Assembly: GCA_026414385.1 (NCBI GenBank)
Contig: JAOAJC010000004.1
Location: 1 to 51,978, forward strand
Reading direction: 5' to 3'
Origin: Candidatus Pacearchaeota archaeon
GTDB taxonomy: Archaea > Nanobdellota > Nanobdellia > Pacearchaeales > GW2011-AR1
Length of the DNA: 51,978 nt
In this document: positions 1 through 9,938 of the stretch, in pieces
Numbering within the stretch: position 1 is the stretch's first letter
How the letters are laid out: every line of letters begins with the position of its first letter
Position numbers and translations under genes: made by a program
Notes under the pieces: model-generated
Told to the model about the DNA's origin: nothing
Databases searched by the model: none
What the model saw: the letters and a program-made list of their open reading frames with translations, nothing else

Positions 1-14
1 TGTATAAGAGACAG
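1..14 (+). other. Nextera/Tn5 transposase adapter remnant (TGTATAAGAGACAG), non-biological
   Basis: First 14 bases match the 3' end of the Nextera mosaic-end adapter AGATGTGTATAAGAGACAG. Confidence 0.93.
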
Positions 15-2941
15 CAACCACTAACATCCAAACCACCAATTTTGTTACCTTCTATTCTAAAAAACTTTGTCTTAACAATATTAGTTATAGATGTTTTAGA
101 AACCCCAAAATCAGCCAACAATCCTTTTCTTTTCTCGCTCTCTCTTATCCTATTCAAAATTTCTTGCTCGTCTCTTATCCTATTTGCTATTGAATTAGCT
201 TCTTCCTTTGCACTTCTGATTCCAGCTTTTTCTAATTTCAAATTATAATACAAATCTCTTAACTCATTATAGGAATAAGCAACTCTTCCCTTCTCATCCA
301 TTCCCTTTAATGCTTCTACCCTCTGATCATTTGGAAATTCTTTTTTCAATTTTTCCAATAATAATTGTGAAGCTCTTTGCGAATCAACGCTATCTCCCCC
401 AGCAAATATGTTTTTCTTTGTTGTTATTCCAGGGCTATTCTCTATGTTTTTTATTTCATTATTAACTTCATTTAAGGTCTTCTTCCTCATCTCAATCTCT
501 CTGTTTATATCTGCCTCATTCGCATTTAAGCACTGTGTTAAACTATAATACTTATTTCCAGGTCCTGACATAGCCCTACATCTCTCAATCCAGCCATTCT
601 TTCCACTCATTGTCTGTTCTCTCGCCATTGCCCCGCCACTAAATCCCAAAATAGTATTTTTCAATATCAAAGCACTAGAAGTTGCAAAACAAACGCTCTT
701 CATTGCTGTCACAACCTTTCCTAACTTTTCAGATATTTTCTCAAAATCATTTATTGTCTTGTTTAAACTCTTTATTGCCTCTCTCTTCCTGTCAGGACTT
801 AATTTTATTGCTCTTTTTTCTATTCCTATTTTTATTGTTAAATTAGTTTGTGTTGTCGTCCCTGCAACTTTTGGAGTCAATATGACTTTGGCAACTTTCG
901 CCATTTCAACTTTTTCCAATCTAATATTTTCTCCAGAACCCTCGCATAATTCCTCCCCGCTCGTTCCTAATTTCATTGTTTTAGTTTTCTTTAATTCTAT
1001 TGTCGCACCTCTCTGAGCAGCAACCCTACAATAAACCCCCACCTCAACCTCTTCCGAACTTATTACCTTATTTAACCTTAAATGCGTTATCTTTTTCGCT
1101 GTCTTTGAACTATCCATTCTAATTTCATTATCAGAAATTGTCTTTCCAATGAAACTTCTATTTCCAGAAAATTCTTCTTGTTCTAAATTCACAATTAAAT
1201 TATTAATGCTAAAATCAGCATTTGGTTTCTTTATTAGTTCAAAAACATCAACCAATCTTATTATCCTAAATTTCCCATCAATTTTTCCATTAAATACAGC
1301 ATTTTCGTCACTAAAAACAATCAACCTATTTAATTGTTCTTTATAACTTTCTATCTCTTTTGAGTTAGGATATTTTTCTATTAACTCTTTCAAAATTTTT
1401 ATCTCTGTCTCTTTTTTGTAACCAATTATTTTTGGTTCTCTCGCTAACTCTAACGCCCTCTTCAACGCAATCTCCCCATACAAATCAGAACCCTCTACCT
1501 CTGACTTTCTCTCAGCAGGATAATCTCTTGCGACTTTCAGATACGCTTCTATTGCCTCATTAAAAGCTTTCTCAGCATCCTCATTTGGTAAAGGAATATC
1601 AAAAAATATTCTGCTTTCCTCGGCTTTATCACTCTTTTCACCAATCCGACTTATTTCCAAAAGTATATTTCTTAACTGCTTATACCAACCCTCATTTGAT
1701 TTATACTCATTACCAACATCTTCTTTTTCATTAACAACAACCTTATCTAACTTATCAAGACTCTCTCCAAAAAACAATTTATTGCTTATATTAATCCCAT
1801 AAAACCCTTTCTTTATTAGTCCGACATCTTGTTTTAACTCAACATACCAATACACGCGATTATCTTTAGAATATTGTTTAGGAATAAGTACTTTTCCATC
1901 AGGCGTCTTTAATTCCCTCACAAAAGAACTATCTCTTAATTTCAATTCTAACGCAAAATTTCCAACACCTCTACAATTTAAACTAACCTTTCCTGTTCCA
2001 GGAGTTTTCCCGGCTTCAACTTTATAAACCTTACATCTTCCATTATCAAATGTTGTCCCTTCTGTTACAACATAACTATTTGTTCCATCATCACTTGTTA
2101 CCTCTATTCTTGCTCTCTTTACCCCAGAAACATATCCTGAAAAATAAGCATCTAAACCTGCCTGGCAATAATATCCCGGCAAATAAAAAGTATTTGCACT
2201 CTTTCCCAATTCTGCTTTTATCTCGCCGATTTTTAAATCTCCCTGATAAACTCCAAGATAAGCATTATTTGCGTCACTCCCTAACAATCTTAAAAAATAT
2301 CTTCCATTCCAAAAACCATATTTAGTTTTCTCGCTCTCCCATTTAGCATCACTTACCTCTTCTAATAAAAATTCCGTTCTGCCTATGCCGATTGCATTCC
2401 CTGCCTCATACTCAATCTGTCCTGTCAAATTAACCTCAACATAATCAGATAAATTTTTCTCAACAGGATTTCTCTTTAGAATTATCACAGCATAACCAAT
2501 ATTATTTATTAACGGACTATTTAATAATGTCTCTCTTGTCCTTAAAGCCGCTCTAGCAGGATGAAATCCAACTCCAGCAACTTCTTTTGGATAACTCCCA
2601 ACGAATCTTATGTTATCTATTGATTTAATATTTAACAACGGATTAATTTGTAAAGCTTCAATCTGACAAAATACAGGCACGTTTTGCTCAGCCAACAAAT
2701 CACTTCTAACCACCATTGGCTCGCACCCAGCTATCCCTGTCTGCAAAATAAAATCTTGCCTTGCCTTGCAATCTTCTACACTTGCAACTTGCGGCCAATA
2801 AACACTCACTCTTCCAGCATAATATGTCTGATAATTCGGCTGCATCTGATAACTTGAATAAAACCCGCTTGCAGCACTTATTAAATCTGCACTAAACAAA
2901 ATCATTAGAAAGGTTAAAACAAATAAAATAATTTTCCTCAT
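15..2941 (-). CDS. Large secreted protein, C-terminus truncated by contig edge; Sec-type signal peptide and TPR-like helical segment
   Basis: Reverse strand from ATG at 2941 (MRKIILFVLTFLMILFSADLISAASGFYSSYQMQ...) stays open to the contig edge; absent from ORF track because it has no stop. Confidence 0.85.
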
Positions 2942-2942
2942 T

Positions 2943-4787
2943 TTAATATTCCACCCCCACGCTTAATGCCTCAAACAACTCAAAATTCTTTTGCAATTCC
3001 TCTAACGAATTTGGTTTATCCAACAATCCCACCTCCAATTTTAATTTGTCTCTTTCTAAATCACTTGTCAATAAATAAATCTCTCCCCTCCCACCACCAA
3101 TTAGAGCATTTTCTATCTTTGTTTCAGGAATCTCCACATTATAACACTTTCTTTCTGTTAACCCAAAAAATCCACCCAACGCCCCTTTCGGCTCCTCAAC
3201 ACACTGCTCTTTCGTTGTCGCAGGCAACACTAAACTTGAATTAGAATAAACATAAACACTCACATTATAAAATCCCTCTGCTAACTTCACATTTTTAACT
3301 TCTGGCAAAACCGCATTTATCTGTCTCTGCCCGTTGTCAAAAATAACCAATGCCATCTCGTTTAATACCTTTCCACCACTTTTTACTTCTAACTCAACAT
3401 TATACTCTTTATCCATTATAACATCAGCAACCACCTCTTCATTAGTTGAAAATATCTGTTTATTGTCAAAATATCCTTCTTTTTTTGTTATTAAGATTCC
3501 ATTATAACAAGCGGGCGCCTTTCCAACAAACCTTCCATCAACACTCTCGCCCAATCTACACCTCTGATTTAAGCACTGATAACTTATCTCAGCATCCAAT
3601 CTATTTAAATTAACATCATAAACATTTACCTCTATATTTTGCGTTTTATATGCACAGATGTCCGGCATTTCCTCTTCCGAAATAATCTCGGAATACACTC
3701 CCTCTCGTGGTAAATTCTTGTCTATAACAGCAACCATCGCAAACTGAAATGTTTCCATTCCATCAGAAACCTGTATTAAGACAGGATAATAAATATCATA
3801 AACAAAATGATACGGGGCATAACAAAATCCCATAACACCCATTCCCTCTTGCATCCCAACTGGTTCAGCAATCATTAATTCTTCATCAGCACCATGAATC
3901 TCTATCTTAGTTGGCCATCTTCTTGAATAAATTAAATTAACATCACTCCCAATATCACTCGCAACAACAAAATAATTTCCTTTTTTCTCTTTCCCAAAAC
4001 TTATCGCCCCAATATTAGCAGATAATGCCTCTCTCAACTCTTCAATTACCTCTCTCGTCTTCCAAACTTTTCCAGAACAACCCAACTCAACCCCATCAAC
4101 AGGAGCATAAGCCCTTAAAACATCAATCCCATATTTTTCCAAAAACAAATCCTTGTTTTCTTTGTTATATATCTTAATCGCATCATCATATAACTTACCA
4201 ATCTTACTATTTATCTCAACACTATGCTTACTCCTCCTTGCACTCCCACCCCCCTCTTTATAAACTAACAAAGGAACATTTACATCAACTCTAACGACAT
4301 TATTAGAAATACTAACCCAAACATTACTTACATCACTAAGATTTATTAAAAACCCTTCCCCATAATATTTTTCAAAATTACAATTATTTACTTTTCTTGC
4401 AATATATTCTGAAATTTGTTTTTCAATCTCGCTCTTTGTTGGCACCTGCTCCTTTTGCAAACCATTATTTGCCACATAATACCAATAAGGAACAGGAAAA
4501 CCTAAAAAATTCAATTGATTTCCTGTCGGAACCAACTCACTCCCTGGGACATATTCAGGAACATCAACATATCCTCCCTGGCTCTCTGCCAAACTAATTG
4601 CTAACTCTGCTTCTTTTTTTATGCAAGATTCATATTGTGTATAAATGGGCTGAAATTCTGGAGAAATTCTCTCACCAACATAATAACTAACTAAAAAATA
4701 CCCTAATATCACGCCAACAACAACAAGCGCAACAATTACATAAATCGCAACCTGTCCTTTCTTACCATCAAAAAATTGCCACCTCAT
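2943..4787 (-). CDS. Membrane-anchored surface protein with class III (pilin-like) signal peptide
   Basis: 614 aa; N-terminus MRWQFFDGKKGQVAIYVIVALVVVGVILGYFLV; large extracellular domain. Confidence 0.85.
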   Translation of the reverse strand: MRWQFFDGKKGQVAIYVIVALVVVGVILGYFLVSYYVGERISPEFQPIYTQYESCIKKEAELAISLAESQGGYVDVPEYVPGSELVPTGNQLNFLGFPVPYWYYVANNGLQKEQVPTKSEIEKQISEYIARKVNNCNFEKYYGEGFLINLSDVSNVWVSISNNVVRVDVNVPLLVYKEGGGSARRSKHSVEINSKIGKLYDDAIKIYNKENKDLFLEKYGIDVLRAYAPVDGVELGCSGKVWKTREVIEELREALSANIGAISFGKEKKGNYFVVASDIGSDVNLIYSRRWPTKIEIHGADEELMIAEPVGMQEGMGVMGFCYAPYHFVYDIYYPVLIQVSDGMETFQFAMVAVIDKNLPREGVYSEIISEEEMPDICAYKTQNIEVNVYDVNLNRLDAEISYQCLNQRCRLGESVDGRFVGKAPACYNGILITKKEGYFDNKQIFSTNEEVVADVIMDKEYNVELEVKSGGKVLNEMALVIFDNGQRQINAVLPEVKNVKLAEGFYNVSVYVYSNSSLVLPATTKEQCVEEPKGALGGFFGLTERKCYNVEIPETKIENALIGGGRGEIYLLTSDLERDKLKLEVGLLDKPNSLEELQKNFELFEALSVGVEY

Positions 4788-4794
4788 TTTTTTA

Positions 4795-4977
4795 TTAAAC
4801 CCACACCCCCTTATTTATCACCCAATTCTCCAATCCCCTATCCACAAATTCTATCATTATTTGCATTTCATTAATCTTATTACCCCTCGCTCTGTTATTT
4901 ATTATTTGTATTGTTGAATCTATTCCAAAAGCATTTAATGTCTCTATCAGCGATTTTTTATTATCTTCTGCAACCAT
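4795..4977 (-). CDS. Small hypothetical protein
   Basis: 60 aa ORF in tight cluster with neighbours. Confidence 0.5.
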   Translation of the reverse strand: MVAEDNKKSLIETLNAFGIDSTIQIINNRARGNKINEMQIMIEFVDRGLENWVINKGVWV

Positions 4978-5101
4978 TATTTCTTTCCCCCACTCTCTTT
5001 TTTATTAATTCCATAATCTCGCTATTAATATCTTTATCTATAATTTCTTTAAATCTCTCCCACAATCTCTCGTCCTCAATTAAAAGTAAATATTTTTTCA
5101 T
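4961..5101 (-). CDS. Small hypothetical protein (MKKYLLLIEDERLWERFKEIIDKDINSEIMELIKKRVGERNNGCRR)
   Basis: 46 codons, overlaps the next gene start, same strand as cluster. Confidence 0.45.
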   Translation of the reverse strand: MKKYLLLIEDERLWERFKEIIDKDINSEIMELIKKRVGERNNGCRR

Positions 5102-5300
5102 CCTCTTTTCTCATCTATTTTATCAATAATATACTATAAAAATCTTTCTTATTTATTAAATTACTTAGTAATTAACTTAATAATAAAAGACAAAACCTGA
5201 TAAAGTTATTCATTCGTCAACCAAACAATTTAGCTAATTTAAAATAACAAATACCATTATCTTTATTTTTATAATTCTCTTAAAAATGTGCTTTCAAAAA

Positions 5301-5372
5301 TGGCCTCACCCGGAGTCGAACCGGGGTTCCATCCACGTCAAAGATGTGTCCTAACCGCTAGACTATGAGGCC
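5301..5372 (-). tRNA. tRNA-Val(GAC)
   Basis: Cloverleaf: acceptor GGCCTCA/TGAGGCC, anticodon arm CATCT-TTGACGT-GGATG, T-arm CCCGG-TTCGACT-CCGGG; no encoded CCA. Confidence 0.93.
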
Positions 5373-5441
5373 AAACATATAAGCACAATAAAATCACTAT
5401 TTAATATTTACTAACCTAAAAATCAAAGCAAGCCATAAAAA

Positions 5442-5512
5442 TGGCCCTACCAAGAATCGAACTTGGGCCCCCTCCATGTGAAAGAGGTGTTCTGCCATTA
5501 AACCATAGGGCC
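5442..5512 (-). tRNA. tRNA-Val(CAC)
   Basis: Acceptor GGCCCTA/TAGGGCC, anticodon arm CCTCT-TTCACAT-GGAGG, T-arm CCAAG-TTCGATT-CTTGG. Confidence 0.9.
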
Positions 5513-5576
5513 TTATCAATAAAATCCCCCCTATAAATAAAAACCTTTTTAACCTCTTTTCTATCAATAATTTCAT

Positions 5577-5695
5577 GCCTGCATAGCTCAGTCGGTAGAG
5601 CAACAGTTTTGTATAATGCGATTGCATCGCAAACATTTGATGCAATATGCACTCAAATGAACTGTGGGTCGGGGGTTCGATTCCCTCTGCAGGCT
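5577..5695 (+). tRNA. tRNA-Thr(TGT) with 46-nt intron (5614..5659) at position 37/38
   Basis: Acceptor GCCTGCA/TGCAGGC, anticodon stem ACAGT/ACTGT, T-arm GGGGG-TTCGATT-CCCTC; canonical BHB: central helix TTTG/CAAA with 3-nt bulges TA|T and TG|A. Confidence 0.92.
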
Positions 5696-5798
5696 TTGTC
5701 TAATGGGAATCGAACAGGTTCGATTCACTTCAAAACTCCATGTTTTGAAGTCACAGCGGAACGAAGTTCTGCTCGTGCCTCTGCAGGCTTTGTCTAAT
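5684..5798 (+). repeat. tRNA-3'-end-linked element (Thr): 21-bp direct repeats CCTCTGCAGGCTTTGTCTAAT (5684..5704, 5778..5798) flanking anti-T-arm, T-arm copy and 51-nt two-hairpin core
   Basis: Direct repeats 94 bp apart; anti-T-arm GGGAATCGAAC 5705..5715; T-arm copy GGTTCGATTC 5717..5726; core 5727..5777. Confidence 0.9.
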
Positions 5799-5920
5799 AG
5801 AAATCAAAGTTCTTCTCATACATCACCAAATTTCTTTCCAAATTTTAATTAGAGAAACTAAATAAAAATAATGCAATCAAAATACAAATAAACCATTCAA
5901 TCAAAAACCAATTTTAAAAT

Positions 5921-6268
5921 TTAAAATTTATCTGCAAACTTTCCAATCAATGGAATATATCTCTTCTCCTCACTAACAGAATAAATCATTCCTATTATCC
6001 AAAGCAAAACCCACCCAATCCATAAAACACTCATCAAAAACCAACCAATAAAAGGCAAAAATACAAAAATCATTCCAATAACCCACAAAATTACAGAAGC
6101 AATAAACAACACCAATCCTTGTTTTGCATAAAACATAACATAATCATCATCTTTCTTTGTTGCTAACGCAATTATAAATCCAATTACAGTTAAAAAAACG
6201 CCTAAAAAAGCAAAAAGCTTCCTCTCACCATCATTGCTCTTTCCCTTTTTTACCATTAAACAAACCAA
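5921..6268 (-). CDS. DUF4870/Tic20-like small membrane protein
   Basis: Hydrophobic helices and DYVMFYAKQGLVLFIASVI...FIGWFLMSVLWIGWVLLWIIGM pattern. Confidence 0.65.
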   Translation of the reverse strand: MVCLMVKKGKSNDGERKLFAFLGVFLTVIGFIIALATKKDDDYVMFYAKQGLVLFIASVILWVIGMIFVFLPFIGWFLMSVLWIGWVLLWIIGMIYSVSEEKRYIPLIGKFADKF

Positions 6269-6463
6269 ACGAAATATCTATAAAAACCTTTCCAAAATCA
6301 AACTGATCCTATCACTTAAACAAGCGAATCATAAGTATCAACCCCTATAATTACTTAATCCTAAGATTAATTCCAAGCTGTTCTAACTAAATTAGATATA
6401 AATGAAAATTTTAATGTTTGATTTGTCAAGATTAAACTAACAGAAACCCAAAATCCAATAATT

Positions 6464-7027
6464 TTATTTAACAGCTTCATCCACAAAACTTGCCTTTCCG
6501 CTTGAGACCAAAATCTCACAAACAGCAGCGTCCAAATTTGCCAACTCTCCCGCCATAAAAGGCCCCACCACATTACCAAACATATCAACAAACTGCTCAA
6601 CATTCTGCTTAAAAATTATCATTTTATTTTTGTTCTCAACCTCCCCTTTCTTCCCATTAAAAATCTTTCCGATTTCTTTGTCTTCTTCTTCAAATGATTT
6701 TACCAATTTCTCAAATAATTCTCTCTCAAAAGATAGCATATTCTCATAATCTCTTTTCATTATTCCTGTTTCTGCTGCAATAAAAACAAGATTCAATATT
6801 TTTTTCTTTCTCCTTAACATTAATTCCTTAAAAAGCGCAATTGAATTTTCTAATTGTTTTTTTGTCTTTGTTGTTGCATCACTAAAAAAATCAGATATGT
6901 TACTTTGTTCTCTTTTCTCTTGTATATACTCTGAAAACTCATCAAGAAAATTTTTTGGCAAAGCCTGTAAATTTTCACTAAATTTCTCTTTTCTTAACAA
7001 CTCATACAAATCATTGTAACTTATCAT
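6464..7027 (-). CDS. Archaeal GINS complex subunit (Gins51-like)
   Basis: 187 aa, MISYNDLYELLRKEKFSENLQALPKNFLDEFSEYI resembles archaeal GINS N-terminus. Confidence 0.65.
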   Translation of the reverse strand: MISYNDLYELLRKEKFSENLQALPKNFLDEFSEYIQEKREQSNISDFFSDATTKTKKQLENSIALFKELMLRRKKKILNLVFIAAETGIMKRDYENMLSFERELFEKLVKSFEEEDKEIGKIFNGKKGEVENKNKMIIFKQNVEQFVDMFGNVVGPFMAGELANLDAAVCEILVSSGKASFVDEAVK

Positions 7028-7115
7028 AAAATTTCTTTCCCATCTAAGTTTATAAAAATAATTACACTTCTATATACCCTCTAAATTATTTGTAAAATCG
7101 TCAAAACCCATCAAT

Positions 7116-8357
7116 TTATTTCATCAAGTTATTCCTAATAATCTTATCCCACTTAAACCTTTTTCCCTTTAACCCCTCGCTCTCAACAAATCTCTTCTCA
7201 CTTTCTATTTTTGATGGATAAATCAGCACAGGAACAGCTTTAGAAGAATGTGCTTTTTTCTTACACGAAGTTGTATGGTCTGGCAAAATAATTAATTTCT
7301 TATCCTCAATAAAATCTTTCAAAAAAGAGAAAAACTCTCTATCAATAAGTTCTATCATCTTTACTTTTTCAATTGCCCTGCCATCATGCCCCGGCACATC
7401 TGTTTCCTTAAAATGTATGTAAAAATAATCAATTTTATTTTTGTTCATTTCAAGCATTCTTTTTGCCTCTATAATTGCCTTTTTCAACCCATCATAAAGA
7501 TTTGAATAAATGTCTTCACCTTTTAATTCAGGATAAACAAACCTATAGATTTTCATCCCAAATGTTTTTGCAATTCCTATCTCAAGAGGCATATATCCCA
7601 AAGCCATCCACTTGCCTTTTAATTTAGTTATTTTTCCAACCCTTCCTCCGCCTCTGCAAAAAATAAAATTGGCAGGAAGAAGTCCCTTTTTTATCCTTTC
7701 CAAATTTAATTTGTGTTTATTTAAAATTTTAAAACTCTCCCTTACAAAATTATTTACTATCTCAGCAGCAAGATAAGAATCTTTTTTGTTATCCAACGCT
7801 CTCGCAAAATTAAACTTTCCCTTGTCAATCCCAGTTGCTCCTTTACTCGTATAACCAATATCAATATTAGATATTTTTGCGTTAAAATTTCCTTTTATTA
7901 CCAACACTCCCCTGTGTTGTATTCCCGGAACAAACTTAATCTCACAACCATTTATTAAACCAATTTTAGAATTTATCGCTTCTGCTAAAATTTCTGCTTC
8001 TCTTGTTGTTAATGTCCTTCCAACTCTCCTATCAACAACATTCCTGCTCTCTAAATTATCTATTGTCCCAAAATTACATCTAAATGCTAAATCACCCCTC
8101 TCAACTTTCATATCTAATCCGTTTGCTTCCAACCATCCTCTCGGAATTTCTTCAGGATTATACCCAAACAAAGAAACAACTGCCGCCGAAGATTCTGGAG
8201 CAACTCCTTTTTTTATTGAATAACCATACCCTATTTTTGATTTTCTCGCAATTTTATCAAGATTTTTTGTTTCAGCTTTTTCAAGCGGAGTCCTTCCACC
8301 CAATTCTAAACACAGCTCATCAGCAACCCCGTCAATAACAACAACCACCCCTTTCAT
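7116..8357 (-). CDS. apgM: 2,3-bisphosphoglycerate-independent phosphoglycerate mutase, archaeal type
   Basis: MKGVVVVIDGVADELCLELGGRTPLEKAETKNLDKIA...; ORF track start 8444 is likely too far upstream. Confidence 0.9.
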   Translation of the reverse strand: MKGVVVVIDGVADELCLELGGRTPLEKAETKNLDKIARKSKIGYGYSIKKGVAPESSAAVVSLFGYNPEEIPRGWLEANGLDMKVERGDLAFRCNFGTIDNLESRNVVDRRVGRTLTTREAEILAEAINSKIGLINGCEIKFVPGIQHRGVLVIKGNFNAKISNIDIGYTSKGATGIDKGKFNFARALDNKKDSYLAAEIVNNFVRESFKILNKHKLNLERIKKGLLPANFIFCRGGGRVGKITKLKGKWMALGYMPLEIGIAKTFGMKIYRFVYPELKGEDIYSNLYDGLKKAIIEAKRMLEMNKNKIDYFYIHFKETDVPGHDGRAIEKVKMIELIDREFFSFLKDFIEDKKLIILPDHTTSCKKKAHSSKAVPVLIYPSKIESEKRFVESEGLKGKRFKWDKIIRNNLMK

Positions 8358-8621
8358 ACTTATTATCACTGTTCCAAACTTATAAAACTTTATGTCATAA
8401 CAAGTTTTATTTAATCCGATTTTACTATTAAACCCTTTATTCACTAAAATATCAAAAATCGCATTATCTTAAAAACCCAAATCCATAATAAAAGCACATA
8501 AAACAATACAAAATTAATCTTTTATTAACAAATTATAATAGCAAACACGTCATCAGATTATTATCAATTAATTGTTTCTGTCATTGGCTATATTTATATA
8601 TGATAAAACCTATATTCAAAC

Positions 8622-9869
8622 ATGTTTGAATCACTCAAGAAAAAACTATTTTCATTTTTAGGCAAAGAAGAAAAACCGCAAAAAAAATCAAGAAAAAAAG
8701 AAAAAAAGAAAAAAGAAACTAAAATTAAAAAGCCAAAACTATCAAAAAAAGAAAAAATTGAAGAAAAACGAGGAATTATTGCAAAAATATCAGAAAGCAT
8801 CGGCATTTCCTCAAAAGCAAAAAAGCAAAAAGAAAAACCAAGCAAGAAAAAAGAAATAGAACCTAAAATTTCATTAACATTTGAACCATCAAAGCAAAAA
8901 TATGAATTAGATGTTGAAAAAAAAGAAGAAAGCGTTGAATCAATAATAGAAGAAATAAAACAAGAAGAAAAAACAAAAGAACCGCAAAAAGAAAACTTTT
9001 TTTCTAAATTAATGAAAAAATTTTCTTCCTCTCAAAGACTAACGAAAGAACAATTTGATGAAGTTTTTCAAGAATTAGAAATTATTCTTCTTGAAAACAA
9101 TGTCGCTCTTGAAGTCGTTGAGAAAATAAAAAAAGATTTAGAAACATCCTTAATCGGAATGGAAATAAAACGCGATAAACTATATTATCAAATAATTGAA
9201 TCATTAAAAATCTCTATTCTTGAAGTATTAATAGAACCACCAAATTTAATACAAGCAATAAAAGAAAGCAAAGAACCCTATGTAATTTTGTTTTTTGGCA
9301 TTAACGGCTCAGGTAAAACGACAACAATCGCTAAATTAGCTCACTTATTAAAAAAGAATAACATCTCTTCAGTCATAGCTGCCGCAGACACATTTAGAGC
9401 CGCATCTATAGAACAACTAAAAATTCATTGTTCAAACCTCAACATACCAATTATCTCAAACAATTATGGAGCAGATCCTGCCTCAGTCGCATTTGACGCA
9501 ATTAGTTATGCTAAAAAAAATCACATAAAAGTAGTTCTTATAGACACTGCAGGAAGAATGTATACAAAATTAAATTTAATGAAAGAAATGGAAAAAATAG
9601 TTCGCGTCTCAAATCCAAATCTTAAAATTTTTGTTGGAGAATCAATTACCGGCAACGACGCAACAGAACAAGCAAAAATGTTCAATGAAACAGCAGGCAT
9701 AGATGGAATTATCCTCACAAAAGCAGATGTTGATGAAAAAGCAGGGACCATACTATCAGTTTCTTATGTAACAAAAAAACCAATTTACTTCTTAGGTACT
9801 GGACAATCTTATGATGATCTAATGCCTTTTAAGAAAAAAGAAATTCTTAAAAATCTTGGCTTAGAATAA
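8622..9869 (+). CDS. ftsY: Signal recognition particle receptor FtsY
   Basis: NG-domain GINGSGKTTTIAKLA, AADTFRAASIEQL, DTAGR, TKADVDEKAG; long Lys/Glu-rich N-terminus; TATA-like element ~30 nt upstream. Confidence 0.95.
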   Translation: MFESLKKKLFSFLGKEEKPQKKSRKKEKKKKETKIKKPKLSKKEKIEEKRGIIAKISESIGISSKAKKQKEKPSKKKEIEPKISLTFEPSKQKYELDVEKKEESVESIIEEIKQEEKTKEPQKENFFSKLMKKFSSSQRLTKEQFDEVFQELEIILLENNVALEVVEKIKKDLETSLIGMEIKRDKLYYQIIESLKISILEVLIEPPNLIQAIKESKEPYVILFFGINGSGKTTTIAKLAHLLKKNNISSVIAAADTFRAASIEQLKIHCSNLNIPIISNNYGADPASVAFDAISYAKKNHIKVVLIDTAGRMYTKLNLMKEMEKIVRVSNPNLKIFVGESITGNDATEQAKMFNETAGIDGIILTKADVDEKAGTILSVSYVTKKPIYFLGTGQSYDDLMPFKKKEILKNLGLE

Positions 9870-9938
9870 AACCCATTAATCTATTTGTCTTAACATCAAA
9901 ACCACAACTTTAATAACCTTCTTTAAACTTCCAATTTT

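Noticed and set aside
42-2325. Plus-strand ORFs in the first 2.3 kb
   Set aside because: They are antisense to a continuous minus-strand frame with a signal peptide and ordinary protein composition.
5397-5852. ORF-track ORFs 5397..5645 -, 5416..5652 -, 5609..5797 +, 5664..5852 +
   Set aside because: They overlap tRNA genes and the tRNA-linked element and have no protein-like composition.
8594-8845. Phe/Ser-rich minus-strand ORF opposite ftsY N-terminus
   Set aside because: Antisense of the Lys/Glu-rich FtsY N-terminal region.
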